NCBI RefSeq assembly: GCF_030403435.1
Contig: NZ_JAUEPH010000002.1
Coordinates: 124,001-188,000, forward strand
Direction: 5' to 3'
DNA: 64,000 nucleotides
Source of the DNA: Algoriphagus sediminis
GTDB taxonomy: Bacteria; Bacteroidota; Bacteroidia; Cytophagales; Cyclobacteriaceae
Shown piece after piece: positions 22,281 through 30,014 of this stretch (position 1 is the first letter of the stretch; each line of letters begins with the position of its first letter). The position numbers and the translations under genes are program-made. The notes beneath the pieces were generated by a model. It worked only from the letters and a program-made list of their open reading frames with translations, did not search any database and had not been told where the DNA came from.

Positions 22281-23036
22281 TCAGATCAAATCCATCAAAC
22301 CTTTTTCTATCCGGCCGACAGCGTCGAATTCCCTATCCACATTCGTGACTCCTTTCCCCAATACATGCCAATACCCATCTCCACAATCAAGATAAATACC
22401 TCGTTTGTTTCCGGGTTGGTCGCGAGCGATTTCATAATTATAATCAGGTGTAAAAATCAGTTTCATTAGCTCGATGGCGAATTCCCAATTCAAATCTTCA
22501 ACCTTTCCATTTGATTCTAACTTCACCGTGCGATTTGAAAAATAGACGGTGATCTGGGCCTCGACGGAAATTTCCTTGGTTACTACTTTGAACCGGATAC
22601 TAAGTGGCGCTTCCTTTTTATTGGTTTCATAAATCGCCTGAATTAAGTCCTGGGCTAATAATTTCCAGCCTTCCTGATCCATGGGGACTTTTGCAGCCTG
22701 AGCTGATTTTCCTTCTACTAATGCCAATGAAATACCTTCATCCTTCAACGAGCGGGAGTTCCATTTGGTACTCCTAAGCTTTTCAAAAACCACTTCTTTC
22801 CAAATGGAATTTAAATCAACTTTGGCAGAATAATCATCCTCAAGAGAAAAGCCCTCCTCATATATTTCCTCTTCGGAAAGTTCTTCTCTATCCGTGTAAT
22901 GAATTACAAAATCACTTTCCAAATCACCTTTTGACCAATCAAGCCCCAAACGATAAACATGGCTAAAAGGTGGTGGAATGCTGCCGGAATCATATTCTAT
23001 TTCCAGCCCTGAAAACTTATTAAGATCTATGCTCAT
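22281..23036 (-). CDS. Hypothetical protein
   Basis: 251 residues, soluble, acidic, no export signal. A run of alternating strands and helices contains S-H-V-Y-R-L-G-L-D-W near residue 25, a central R-F-K-V-V-T-K-E-I-S-V-E-A strand region and a C-terminal Y-L-D-C-G-D-G-Y-W-H-V-L-G. No catalytic or binding motif is recognised. It is upstream of the TIR gene on the same strand with a 65-bp gap, so cotranscription is possible but not strongly indicated. A TATTTTTG element at 23052-23059 lies 15 bp before its start. Confidence 0.65.
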   Translation of the reverse strand: MSIDLNKFSGLEIEYDSGSIPPPFSHVYRLGLDWSKGDLESDFVIHYTDREELSEEEIYEEGFSLEDDYSAKVDLNSIWKEVVFEKLRSTKWNSRSLKDEGISLALVEGKSAQAAKVPMDQEGWKLLAQDLIQAIYETNKKEAPLSIRFKVVTKEISVEAQITVYFSNRTVKLESNGKVEDLNWEFAIELMKLIFTPDYNYEIARDQPGNKRGIYLDCGDGYWHVLGKGVTNVDREFDAVGRIEKGLMDLI

Positions 23037-23051
23037 GGCTTAAATTTGGCA

Positions 23052-23059
23052 CAAAAATA
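23052..23059 (-). promoter_or_regulatory. Bacteroidota-type -7 element
   Basis: The minus strand reads TATTTTTG, an exact match to TAnnTTTG, 15 bp upstream of the gene at 22281-23036. No clear TTTG -33 box is found at the usual spacing. Confidence 0.35.
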
Positions 23060-23104
23060 AGCGAAATAATCCGAATCGATCTTTAGGGGAGTAACTATCT
23101 CTAT

Positions 23105-24163
23105 CTAGCTCAAATCAGAGATTGAGGCTTTTCTTTGCACCTTTCCATTTTTGGTTTCCACAAAGCTGGGGAGAACGAAGATCTCCTTTGGCGTCTGAAT
23201 GGATCCGAGTGATTCCTTAATCTTTGTACGCATTTCTTTGGTATTGATCTCATGATTTGGGTCCTCTAGGGCCATGCAAAGCTTTTCTCCAAGTTTTTCA
23301 TCTTCCTTACCAAACAGGAAGAATCTATTTGGTAATTCATTTCCTAAGATCATTTGAATCTTGATTTCCAATTCTTCGGGATGAAGCTTGATGCCTCCGG
23401 AGTTTATTACAAAATCACTTCGGCCGATCCAATAGAATTCGGTTGGTGAAACCATATTGACCACGTCGTTGGTCTGGACTACTTTCATATCACTCATTGG
23501 AGATTTAACCCATAGGTTATTCTGCTCGGAAACTCCTATTTCCACGCCTGGTAGTACATGATATTTTAAGGGGAATGGAGTTATGCGTGCCAAGGCAAAA
23601 TGAGAAACCGTTTCAGTCATTCCAAAAGTCTGCCAGGCGGGAATCCTACTTTCAGAGATCTTTTCTCGAAGCGTTTGGTTGGTGGGAGCTCCACCGACAA
23701 GAATATGTTTTAACCCTGATAATTTACCAGGTTGGGATAGAAGCCCTTCTAGTTGGCTGGGAACAAGGGTAATAAAGGTTGGCTGGAAATCTGAAGGAGC
23801 CTTAAGAGGAGAGTTGGAGGGTTTTTCACAGAAAATGGGGCACCGCCATACCATCGCTCTAACAAGGTTCATTATCCCTGCGATGAATTCTGGATTCAAA
23901 GAATTCATAATTCTGCTTCGACTGCTGGTTCCAAGGAAGCTTTGAGTGGCTTTGGCGCTAGCTTCCATCTGACTTCGCTTTACTGTAATCAGCTTTGGTT
24001 TACCAGTTGATCCGCTGGTTCGTAATTGAAACTCGCTTTCTCCGGATAGCCATTTTCCACAAAAATCAATCGTGGCCTTAGCCCAAGGCTCTGTAAATGA
24101 GCTTTCCGTGAGAAAATCTTCCTTTTTTGTAAAAGTTTTGTCTTCGATTCGAAGTTGAAACAT
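23105..24163 (-). CDS. menE: o-Succinylbenzoate-CoA ligase, short form
   Basis: 352 residues. ANL-superfamily adenylation motifs are present: L-R-T-S-G-S-T-G-K-P-K (about 44-56) for AMP binding, Q-T-F-G-M-T-E-T-V-S-H, and D-F-V-I-N-S-G-G-I-K-L-H-P-E-E with the hinge before the C-terminal domain. The protein is shorter than typical MenE (about 450 residues); the N-terminal part before the P-loop-like motif is reduced. It activates o-succinylbenzoate to the CoA ester for naphthoate ring closure. The divergent gene 83 bp away encodes MenB, the next step, which supports the assignment. Confidence 0.88.
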   Translation of the reverse strand: MFQLRIEDKTFTKKEDFLTESSFTEPWAKATIDFCGKWLSGESEFQLRTSGSTGKPKLITVKRSQMEASAKATQSFLGTSSRSRIMNSLNPEFIAGIMNLVRAMVWRCPIFCEKPSNSPLKAPSDFQPTFITLVPSQLEGLLSQPGKLSGLKHILVGGAPTNQTLREKISESRIPAWQTFGMTETVSHFALARITPFPLKYHVLPGVEIGVSEQNNLWVKSPMSDMKVVQTNDVVNMVSPTEFYWIGRSDFVINSGGIKLHPEELEIKIQMILGNELPNRFFLFGKEDEKLGEKLCMALEDPNHEINTKEMRTKIKESLGSIQTPKEIFVLPSFVETKNGKVQRKASISDLS

Positions 24164-24245
24164 CTATTTTTGGTCTGAAATGGGATTCAATATAATCAAC
24201 AAAAGAATTGAGAAGCCGGTTATCAATAGACTCAAATAACTAATT

Positions 24246-25079
24246 ATGAATTGGATTACTGCCAAAGAATACGAAGATATTACTTATAAGAAATGTGATG
24301 GCGTTGCGCGAATCGCCTTTAATCGCCCAGAAGTTCGAAATGCTTTTCGTCCAAAAACAACTTCGGAACTCTATGACGCTTTTTACGACGCACAGGAAGA
24401 TACTTCAATTGGGGTGATCCTGCTAAGCGGTGAAGGGCCCTCTCCTAAGGATGGTGGGTGGGCTTTTTGCTCCGGAGGAGATCAAAAAGCTCGGGGCCAT
24501 CAGGGATATGTGGGTGAAGACGGATATCATCGACTGAATATTCTTGAAGTTCAGCGCCTCATTCGTTTCATGCCAAAAGTGGTCATCGCAGTGGTGCCTG
24601 GATGGGCTGTGGGTGGGGGGCATAGTCTCCATGTGGTTTGTGATCTTACTTTGGCAAGTAAGGAGCACGCTATCTTCAAACAAACGGATGCTGATGTGAC
24701 AAGTTTTGACGGCGGGTACGGTTCTGCCTATCTGGCGAAAATGGTAGGGCAAAAGAAAGCCAGAGAAATCTTCTTTTTAGGTAGGAACTATTCTGCTCAG
24801 GATGCCTTTGAGATGGGAATGGTGAATGCGGTGATTCCACATGATGAGTTGGAAAGCACAGCTTATGAATGGGCTCAGGAAATCCTAGCTAAATCGCCAA
24901 CTTCGATCAAGATGCTCAAATTTGCTATGAATCTTACCGATGATGGTTTGGCAGGTCAACAGGTTTTTGCAGGAGAGGCTACACGACTGGCTTACATGAC
25001 TGATGAAGCCAAAGAAGGAAGAAATGCATTTCTCGAAAAGCGAAAGCCCAACTTTGGAAAAAATAAATGGATCCCTTGA
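24246..25079 (+). CDS. menB: 1,4-Dihydroxy-2-naphthoyl-CoA synthase
   Basis: 277 residues, the crotonase-fold enzyme that closes the second ring of menaquinone from o-succinylbenzoyl-CoA. N-R-P-E-V-R-N-A-F-R-P begins the fold; G-W-A-F-C-S-G-G-D-Q-K-A-R-G-H-Q-G-Y is the strongly diagnostic MenB signature. A-V-G-G-G-H-S-L-H-V-V-C-D-L and T-D-A-D-V-T-S-F-D-G-G-Y-G also match. It is divergent from menE. TATTTTTG at 24165-24172 matches a -7 element on this strand, although it lies 70 bp upstream. A strong terminator follows. Confidence 0.95.
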   Translation: MNWITAKEYEDITYKKCDGVARIAFNRPEVRNAFRPKTTSELYDAFYDAQEDTSIGVILLSGEGPSPKDGGWAFCSGGDQKARGHQGYVGEDGYHRLNILEVQRLIRFMPKVVIAVVPGWAVGGGHSLHVVCDLTLASKEHAIFKQTDADVTSFDGGYGSAYLAKMVGQKKAREIFFLGRNYSAQDAFEMGMVNAVIPHDELESTAYEWAQEILAKSPTSIKMLKFAMNLTDDGLAGQQVFAGEATRLAYMTDEAKEGRNAFLEKRKPNFGKNKWIP

Positions 25080-25091
25080 TTATTTGACCAC

Positions 25092-25120
25092 AGGCCTGAA
25101 ACATTTTCAGGCCTTTTTTA
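25092..25120 (+). terminator. Intrinsic terminator after menB
   Basis: A 10-bp perfect stem AGGCCTGAAA/TTTCAGGCCT with a 3-base loop and a T-run. It ends only 10 bp before the next plus-strand start. Confidence 0.85.
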
Positions 25121-25130
25121 TTCCCTCTTC

Positions 25131-25538
25131 ATGGAAGCTTCTTTTCAAAGTAAACCCTGGATGGGAAAGGTGATGAAAATCGCAGCTATTTATAATATCC
25201 TTTGGGGTGCTTGGGTAGTACTTTTCCCTCTTCAGTTTTTTGAATTGACAGGAATGGCCGAGCCTGTTCACCCGATGATATGGCAAGGTATGGGGATGGT
25301 CATTGGGGTTTATGGTCTTGGTTACTGGTGGTCTTCTGCTGACCCCGTAAAGCATTGGCCTATCGTGGCTGTCGGATTCCTTGGAAAGATCTTCGGACCG
25401 CTTGGGTTTGTTTTTAATTATCTCAATGGTGTAGTTCCCGGTTCTTTTGGTTATACTTTAATCACCAATGACATTATTTGGTGGATTCCTTTTGGACTAA
25501 TTCTTTTCGAAGCCAAAAAGGGTGGTTGGAAGTTATAG
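25131..25538 (+). CDS. Four-helix membrane protein, uncharacterised
   Basis: 135 residues with four hydrophobic helices. The sequence A-A-I-Y-N-I-L-W-G-A-W-V-V-L-F-P near residue 18, then G-V-Y-G-L-G-Y-W and V-G-F-L-G-K-I-F-G-P-L-G-F matches a small bacterial family sometimes mislabelled alkyl hydroperoxide reductase; no redox motif is present. The first ATG is 10 bp after a terminator stem, so either readthrough from menB or a promoter inside menB must express it. An internal ATG ten codons later is an alternative start. Function unknown. Confidence 0.7.
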   Translation: MEASFQSKPWMGKVMKIAAIYNILWGAWVVLFPLQFFELTGMAEPVHPMIWQGMGMVIGVYGLGYWWSSADPVKHWPIVAVGFLGKIFGPLGFVFNYLNGVVPGSFGYTLITNDIIWWIPFGLILFEAKKGGWKL

Positions 25539-25548
25539 CGAAAAAAAT

Positions 25549-26385
25549 CTAGGAACTGGTTTTGACTCCTAAAACCTTCAAGGCTTTCATGGTCACTTTC
25601 CCACGGATTCTGGCAAAATCATCCATGTGGAAGTCCTTACCTGGTTCTACATTGGTGGCAAAAAAGTACTTTCGATCTTCATAAGTGAGATATCCGACAA
25701 ACCATCCATTATTTTGATTATTCACTATGGACCAACCGGTTTTCGCTCTGAGGGTGTAATTCTCACCTTCCTCGAGAATCATGATTTTTTTGACCAATTC
25801 CTCCGTTCTTTCTGAAATTGGCAGTTCCGAGTTAGCGAGTCTTATCAGAAAATCAATTTGCTCAAAAGGGGTAATCCTAGATTCTCCTTCCACCCAAAAT
25901 AAATCCAAGTTGGTAGAGTCAAATTTAAGGTTGCCATAATCTAGTTTATTTGCCAAGGCTTTCATGCGTTCCAACCCGACTTCTCTGGCGATTTTGCGAT
26001 AGCATGGCAAGCAAGATCTTAAAAAAGCCTGTTTGAGAGTCATATCCTCCTCCCAGCTAGACATTCTTCTGGGTTCACCGTCCCAGACTAAAATAGTGGA
26101 GTCATTTTCTACAACTCCCGACTCCAAAGCGATGATGGAGTTTGGAATTTTAAAAGTAGATGCCGGAAGTTGCCCCGCTCTTGCCCAGTCAAAGTCATTA
26201 GAGTAGAATTTATTTTCAACCTCATCCAGGATCAAAATAGTACCTCGAACTTTTGCTGAATCCAGAATGGCCTGAAATTCCTCTTGAATAAATTCTTGAG
26301 GTGAATCAAGCATAATTGCTGGTGCTACCGGTTTTTGCTGATTACAGGCAGTAATGATTATGACAATTAGGAAGAACTTTTTCAT
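25549..26385 (-). CDS. Class D (OXA-type) beta-lactamase-like lipoprotein
   Basis: 278 residues from the ATG at 26385, which puts a lipobox T-A-C (Cys14) straight after the signal helix; an upstream ATG lacks this. Class D motifs are complete: S76-T-F-K79 (nucleophile serine, lysine that is carbamylated in OXA enzymes), S124-x-L in place of the usual S-x-V, D-Y150-G-N, W164, and K215-T-G in R-A-K-T-G-W. It should hydrolyse beta-lactams in the periplasm, though BlaR-type sensors share the fold. It follows a GNAT gene by 1 bp. Resistance spectrum cannot be inferred from sequence. Confidence 0.9.
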   Translation of the reverse strand: MKKFFLIVIIITACNQQKPVAPAIMLDSPQEFIQEEFQAILDSAKVRGTILILDEVENKFYSNDFDWARAGQLPASTFKIPNSIIALESGVVENDSTILVWDGEPRRMSSWEEDMTLKQAFLRSCLPCYRKIAREVGLERMKALANKLDYGNLKFDSTNLDLFWVEGESRITPFEQIDFLIRLANSELPISERTEELVKKIMILEEGENYTLRAKTGWSIVNNQNNGWFVGYLTYEDRKYFFATNVEPGKDFHMDDFARIRGKVTMKALKVLGVKTSS

Positions 26386-26386
26386 G

Positions 26387-26842
26387 CTAGATAGATAGAA
26401 AAAACCGTTCTTTTTCCTTTGAAACTGCGCCAATTCTATTGTAGAATTTGATGGCTCTGGTGTTGAATTTTGGGGTTTGCCACTGGATCAGATTGCATCC
26501 CAAATTTTTTCCCTCGGACTTAATTTTATTTATCAGCTCTTCACCGATTCCAAATCCCCGACACCCATCTCTTAGATAAAGGCAATCCATATAAATGTAA
26601 AACCATGCATCCCAAGTAGAGAACTGTTTCATAAAAGAAGCATAACCCATTAGCGTACTAGAATCCAGGTCCTCTACCACCAGGCAAAATAGACTTGGTG
26701 ATTCCGAAAAGAGATGTTTCTTGAGGTTTTCTAATTTTCCTTTCTTGGAATATTCAGATTTTTCGAACTCTGCATGAAGCTGGCAAAGTTCAATCAGCTC
26801 TTCAAGATCCGATGACAAAGCAAACCTAATTTGGTAATTCAT
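26387..26842 (-). CDS. GNAT-family N-acetyltransferase
   Basis: 151 residues with the GNAT fold: N-terminal I-R-F-A-L-S-S-D-L-E-E-L, a beta-strand M-D-C-L-Y-L-R-D-G, then the acetyl-CoA loop C-R-G-F-G-I-G-E-E-L-I, and Q-W-Q-T-P-K-F-N-T-R-A-I-K-F-Y-N-R-I-G-A at the end. The substrate is unknown; amine-containing small molecules are typical. It is 1 bp before the class D enzyme and 74 bp after the cyanophycinase-like gene on the same strand. Confidence 0.88.
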   Translation of the reverse strand: MNYQIRFALSSDLEELIELCQLHAEFEKSEYSKKGKLENLKKHLFSESPSLFCLVVEDLDSSTLMGYASFMKQFSTWDAWFYIYMDCLYLRDGCRGFGIGEELINKIKSEGKNLGCNLIQWQTPKFNTRAIKFYNRIGAVSKEKERFFLSI

Positions 26843-26916
26843 GAGGATAACATTAGATGATTTCAGGCCAGAACTATTTCCAGAGAATGAAAATTATCCG
26901 GGTGTTTGGTTTTGGC

Positions 26917-27777
26917 TTATTTTAAAATAATTCTTTGCTCCTTCAGGTCGTAAGCATTGCCCTCCCTGAGAAAGTAAAACTGCTCCACATCTTTGGGCAG
27001 CTGGTAAATGGTATCTCGTTCCGCTGACCAACGCGTTCCATCATAAATCCCTACATATCCTTTGCCCACCACTTTGAACTGGTTATCTGTGACTAGAATT
27101 CCTGTATTTTCTTCCAAACCAATTCCCAATACTTCAGGATGAACTCTTTTCACTTCAAATAGGTCAAATTGGCGATTCCTCGCCAAATGGTGCTGATCGA
27201 TGGCTATATTTTGAAGGAAACCAAAACCTTCCTGATATTCACCGAGCATGATGGTATTTCCTGCAGGATCGCCTCGGACTAGCAAGTCGGCCATAATGGA
27301 AGCTCCTGCAGAGGTTCCGGCGATTACCTTTCCTTTTTTCAGTAATTGGTCCAGGGCATTTTGAGTTCTGGTTCCGAGGTAGCTTTGGACCAGTCTCCAC
27401 TGACGTCCGCCGGTGATCCAGACGCCTTCTGCATCCAATAGCGGTTTGATGAACTCTTTGGTATCCGCCAAAACTTTGTCCCTAGTATGGAGAACTTCGA
27501 TATTGGTGAACCCTGCATTTTTGAAAGGCTTTTTCAATCGTTCAAAATCAGGGTCATTTTCAATGGCATTATCGGTCATTGCCGAAGGGATGATCACAAT
27601 TTTCCTATCAAACCCACCTGCGAGTTCGGCAAAATAATCAATGAAATACTCGTTGGTGGCTGCACCTCCCAGGATTAAAAGTTTTCCTTTGGGATGGACT
27701 TGTTTTTGAGCTTTGACCTGAAAGGTCAAAGCCATAAAGAAGAAGAGTAAGGTAGCTGTAGCTGTTTTCGGAAACAT
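26917..27777 (-). CDS. Cyanophycinase-like serine peptidase (S51)
   Basis: 286 residues with a signal peptide (ends about residue 23). The core motifs G-G-A-A-T-N-E-Y, I-I-P-S-A-M, G-V-W-I-T-G-G-R-Q-W and G-T-S-A-G-A-S place it in peptidase family S51, with the serine of G-T-S-A-G as nucleophile. Cyanophycinases cleave beta-Asp-Arg polymer; because it is exported here, it probably acts on external or periplasmic peptides. It starts 21 bp after the upstream serine hydrolase gene, so the pair is likely cotranscribed. Confidence 0.88.
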   Translation of the reverse strand: MFPKTATATLLFFFMALTFQVKAQKQVHPKGKLLILGGAATNEYFIDYFAELAGGFDRKIVIIPSAMTDNAIENDPDFERLKKPFKNAGFTNIEVLHTRDKVLADTKEFIKPLLDAEGVWITGGRQWRLVQSYLGTRTQNALDQLLKKGKVIAGTSAGASIMADLLVRGDPAGNTIMLGEYQEGFGFLQNIAIDQHHLARNRQFDLFEVKRVHPEVLGIGLEENTGILVTDNQFKVVGKGYVGIYDGTRWSAERDTIYQLPKDVEQFYFLREGNAYDLKEQRIILK

Positions 27778-27798
27778 AAATGCTATGGGAGTAATGTT

Positions 27799-29013
27799 TT
27801 ATTCAACAGCCTGGTAAACCATCTGACGCATCTTGGCCGGGTAGTAATTCGAATAGGGAGCTGTCTGAGTCATCATTATCGAAATCAAATCTTCTTCCGG
27901 ATCGATGAAAAAGTAGGTGCAATATGCTCCACTCCAAAAGTATTGACCTTCTGAACCCAATGATTTCGCGTCCGCGAGATCATCCAAAACAGCAAAGCCA
28001 AAACCAAATTCATAACCGGGATCCTGAAATAAACCATTCGCCTGATCCATGGTCATTATTTCTAATGTTTTTGGGCTGATGAATCTCTTGCCATTCCATT
28101 CGCCTCCATTTAACAGCATTCTCGCAAAAGTGGCATAGTCCTGCGCAGTCGAAAACAAAGCATTAGCTCCGGCAAAAACCACATTTCCGGTCATTGGCGT
28201 CTGCCGCTCTGCTTTAATAAGTTTTCCGTTGTCATCATAAGAATGAAGCATAGCCATTCTGGATTGTTGTTCTTCATCCAGATTGTACCCGGTATCATTC
28301 ATACCCAGAGGGTCAAAAAGTCTTTCCTGGAGAAATTCTTCCGTGGTCTGACCTGAAAAAATCTCAATGAGTCTGGAAAGGATATCCGGGGAGGCAGAAT
28401 AGTACCATTGTTCACCAGGATGCCCAACGAGGGGCATTTTTGCAAATGCTTTTACTCTAGCTTCTATGTTTTCATGAGGAGTATAATACAATGTTTCAAG
28501 CACTTTCTGATCCAATGCTGATTGGCCTAAACCATGCGAAAATCCTGCAGTATGACTCATTAATTGAGCGATGGTGATTGGGCTTTTCGGATCCACCATT
28601 TCACTTTCTAAACCCTTTTCCGGATCCACCGCCACTTTTGTATCCTTGAACTCAGGGATGTATTTATAAAGAGGATCATTTAGCATAAAATGACCTTCTT
28701 CATAAAGCATCATAAAAGCAGTGGTTATTATTGGTTTGGTCATGGATTGGATGAAAAAAATCTGGTCTAATTCCATTTCCTCCTGAGTGGAAATATCAGA
28801 GTAGCCTATGGCTTCTTGGTGAGCTTTCTCCCCATTTTTGTAAATCAAAGTTACGGCTCCCGCTATCCTGCCTTCTGCCACTTCTCTTTCCAGAAATTCA
28901 TCAAATCTCTGGATCCTGTCCTGAGAGATTTCGGTGCTTATGACTTGAGAAAAGGAGGTGCTTGAAATAAAAAATAGAAACAAGGCTAATAGATTGAATC
29001 GATTATTTCTCAT
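27799..29013 (-). CDS. Serine hydrolase, beta-lactamase/PBP class C fold
   Basis: 404 residues with a signal peptide (ends S-F-S-Q). The SxxK motif is S-M-T-K in I-Q-S-M-T-K-P-I and the YxN position is Y-S-A, as in esterase-like members of the family. Later motifs such as M-S-H-T-A-G-F-S-H-G-L-G and G-M-N-D-T-G-Y belong to the Beta-lactamase (Pfam) family of class C-like hydrolases, which include esterases and D-aminopeptidases. True beta-lactamase activity is not implied. It is the first gene of a minus-strand group of hydrolases. Confidence 0.88.
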   Translation of the reverse strand: MRNNRFNLLALFLFFISSTSFSQVISTEISQDRIQRFDEFLEREVAEGRIAGAVTLIYKNGEKAHQEAIGYSDISTQEEMELDQIFFIQSMTKPIITTAFMMLYEEGHFMLNDPLYKYIPEFKDTKVAVDPEKGLESEMVDPKSPITIAQLMSHTAGFSHGLGQSALDQKVLETLYYTPHENIEARVKAFAKMPLVGHPGEQWYYSASPDILSRLIEIFSGQTTEEFLQERLFDPLGMNDTGYNLDEEQQSRMAMLHSYDDNGKLIKAERQTPMTGNVVFAGANALFSTAQDYATFARMLLNGGEWNGKRFISPKTLEIMTMDQANGLFQDPGYEFGFGFAVLDDLADAKSLGSEGQYFWSGAYCTYFFIDPEEDLISIMMTQTAPYSNYYPAKMRQMVYQAVE

Positions 29014-29088
29014 GAGGAAATTGTTTTAGATGATCAATTGAATCTTTCAAGATAAAACGCTTTTGGTTCTTTTTCCTAATTTGTAAAA

Positions 29089-29928
29089 ATGAATCATCTC
29101 GAAACTTCTTACACCACTCAGGATGGCTTAAAGCTATATTTACAGGCATGGCTGCCAGAAGAGCCAAAGGCTAGTTTACTTCTGGTTCATGGGCTGGGCG
29201 AGCATAGCGGTAGGTACGATCATTTGGTGAAAACTCTCAACCAGTTAGGTGTGGCGGTATTTACCTTTGATGGCAGAGGTCATGGTAAATCAGCTGAGGG
29301 CAAGCCTGACGCATTTTTTGCTTCCTATGAGGATTATTTAAAAGACATTAATTCCCTCTTTGAGAAGGTGAAAAGCTATGTTCCAAATGTTCCTTCTTTT
29401 ATTTATGGGCATAGTATGGGTGGAGGCCTTGTGGCAGCATTTGTATTAAAATACAAACCTGAAGCTTCAGGCGTGATTCTTTCCTCTGCAGCCATCAAAG
29501 AGGCAGAGGGAACATCTCCTCTTTTGATAGCATCTGCAAAATGGATCAGTAAAATCTTTCCAAGGTTAAAGGTGCTTGCATTAGATGCTAATTCGATTTC
29601 CAGAATTCCCGAGGAGGTTTCGAAATATCTCGATGACCCATTGGTTTACACCAAGTCTATTCCGGCACGAACAGGTTATGAACTCCTCAGGATGACTCGA
29701 TTTATTCAAGACTCAGCGGATGAATTTTCTTTGCCAGTTTTGATAATTCATGGTACTGATGACAAACTAACTAATCCTGAAGGATCCAAGTTGCTACATG
29801 CAAAGGCCAAGTCAAGTGATAAGGTTTTACAACTTTTTGAAGGTGGGTATCATGAGCTTTTGAATGATTTAGATAGTAAGAAAGCATTAGATCTGATTCA
29901 TGATTGGGTGAAGACCAGAATTGAATAG
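29089..29928 (+). CDS. Alpha/beta hydrolase, monoacylglycerol lipase-like
   Basis: 279 residues, cytosolic. L-V-H-G-L-G-E-H-S-G-R-Y forms the oxyanion region, G-H-S-M-G-G-G the nucleophile elbow (Ser around residue 110), H-G-T-D-D-K-L the acid loop and G-G-Y-H-E-L-L the catalytic histidine. The set matches serine-aminopeptidase S33/monoacylglycerol lipases. It should hydrolyse monoglycerides or lysophospholipids; the substrate is inferred from the family. It stands alone, divergent from the serine hydrolase. Confidence 0.9.
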   Translation: MNHLETSYTTQDGLKLYLQAWLPEEPKASLLLVHGLGEHSGRYDHLVKTLNQLGVAVFTFDGRGHGKSAEGKPDAFFASYEDYLKDINSLFEKVKSYVPNVPSFIYGHSMGGGLVAAFVLKYKPEASGVILSSAAIKEAEGTSPLLIASAKWISKIFPRLKVLALDANSISRIPEEVSKYLDDPLVYTKSIPARTGYELLRMTRFIQDSADEFSLPVLIIHGTDDKLTNPEGSKLLHAKAKSSDKVLQLFEGGYHELLNDLDSKKALDLIHDWVKTRIE

Positions 29929-30014
29929 CGCTTGATCTGACATTTTTTGTCACAAAATTTGAAATTCCATATCAATTCGAAATCCCTGATTTACCTTAGG
30001 TCAGCGATCTACTT

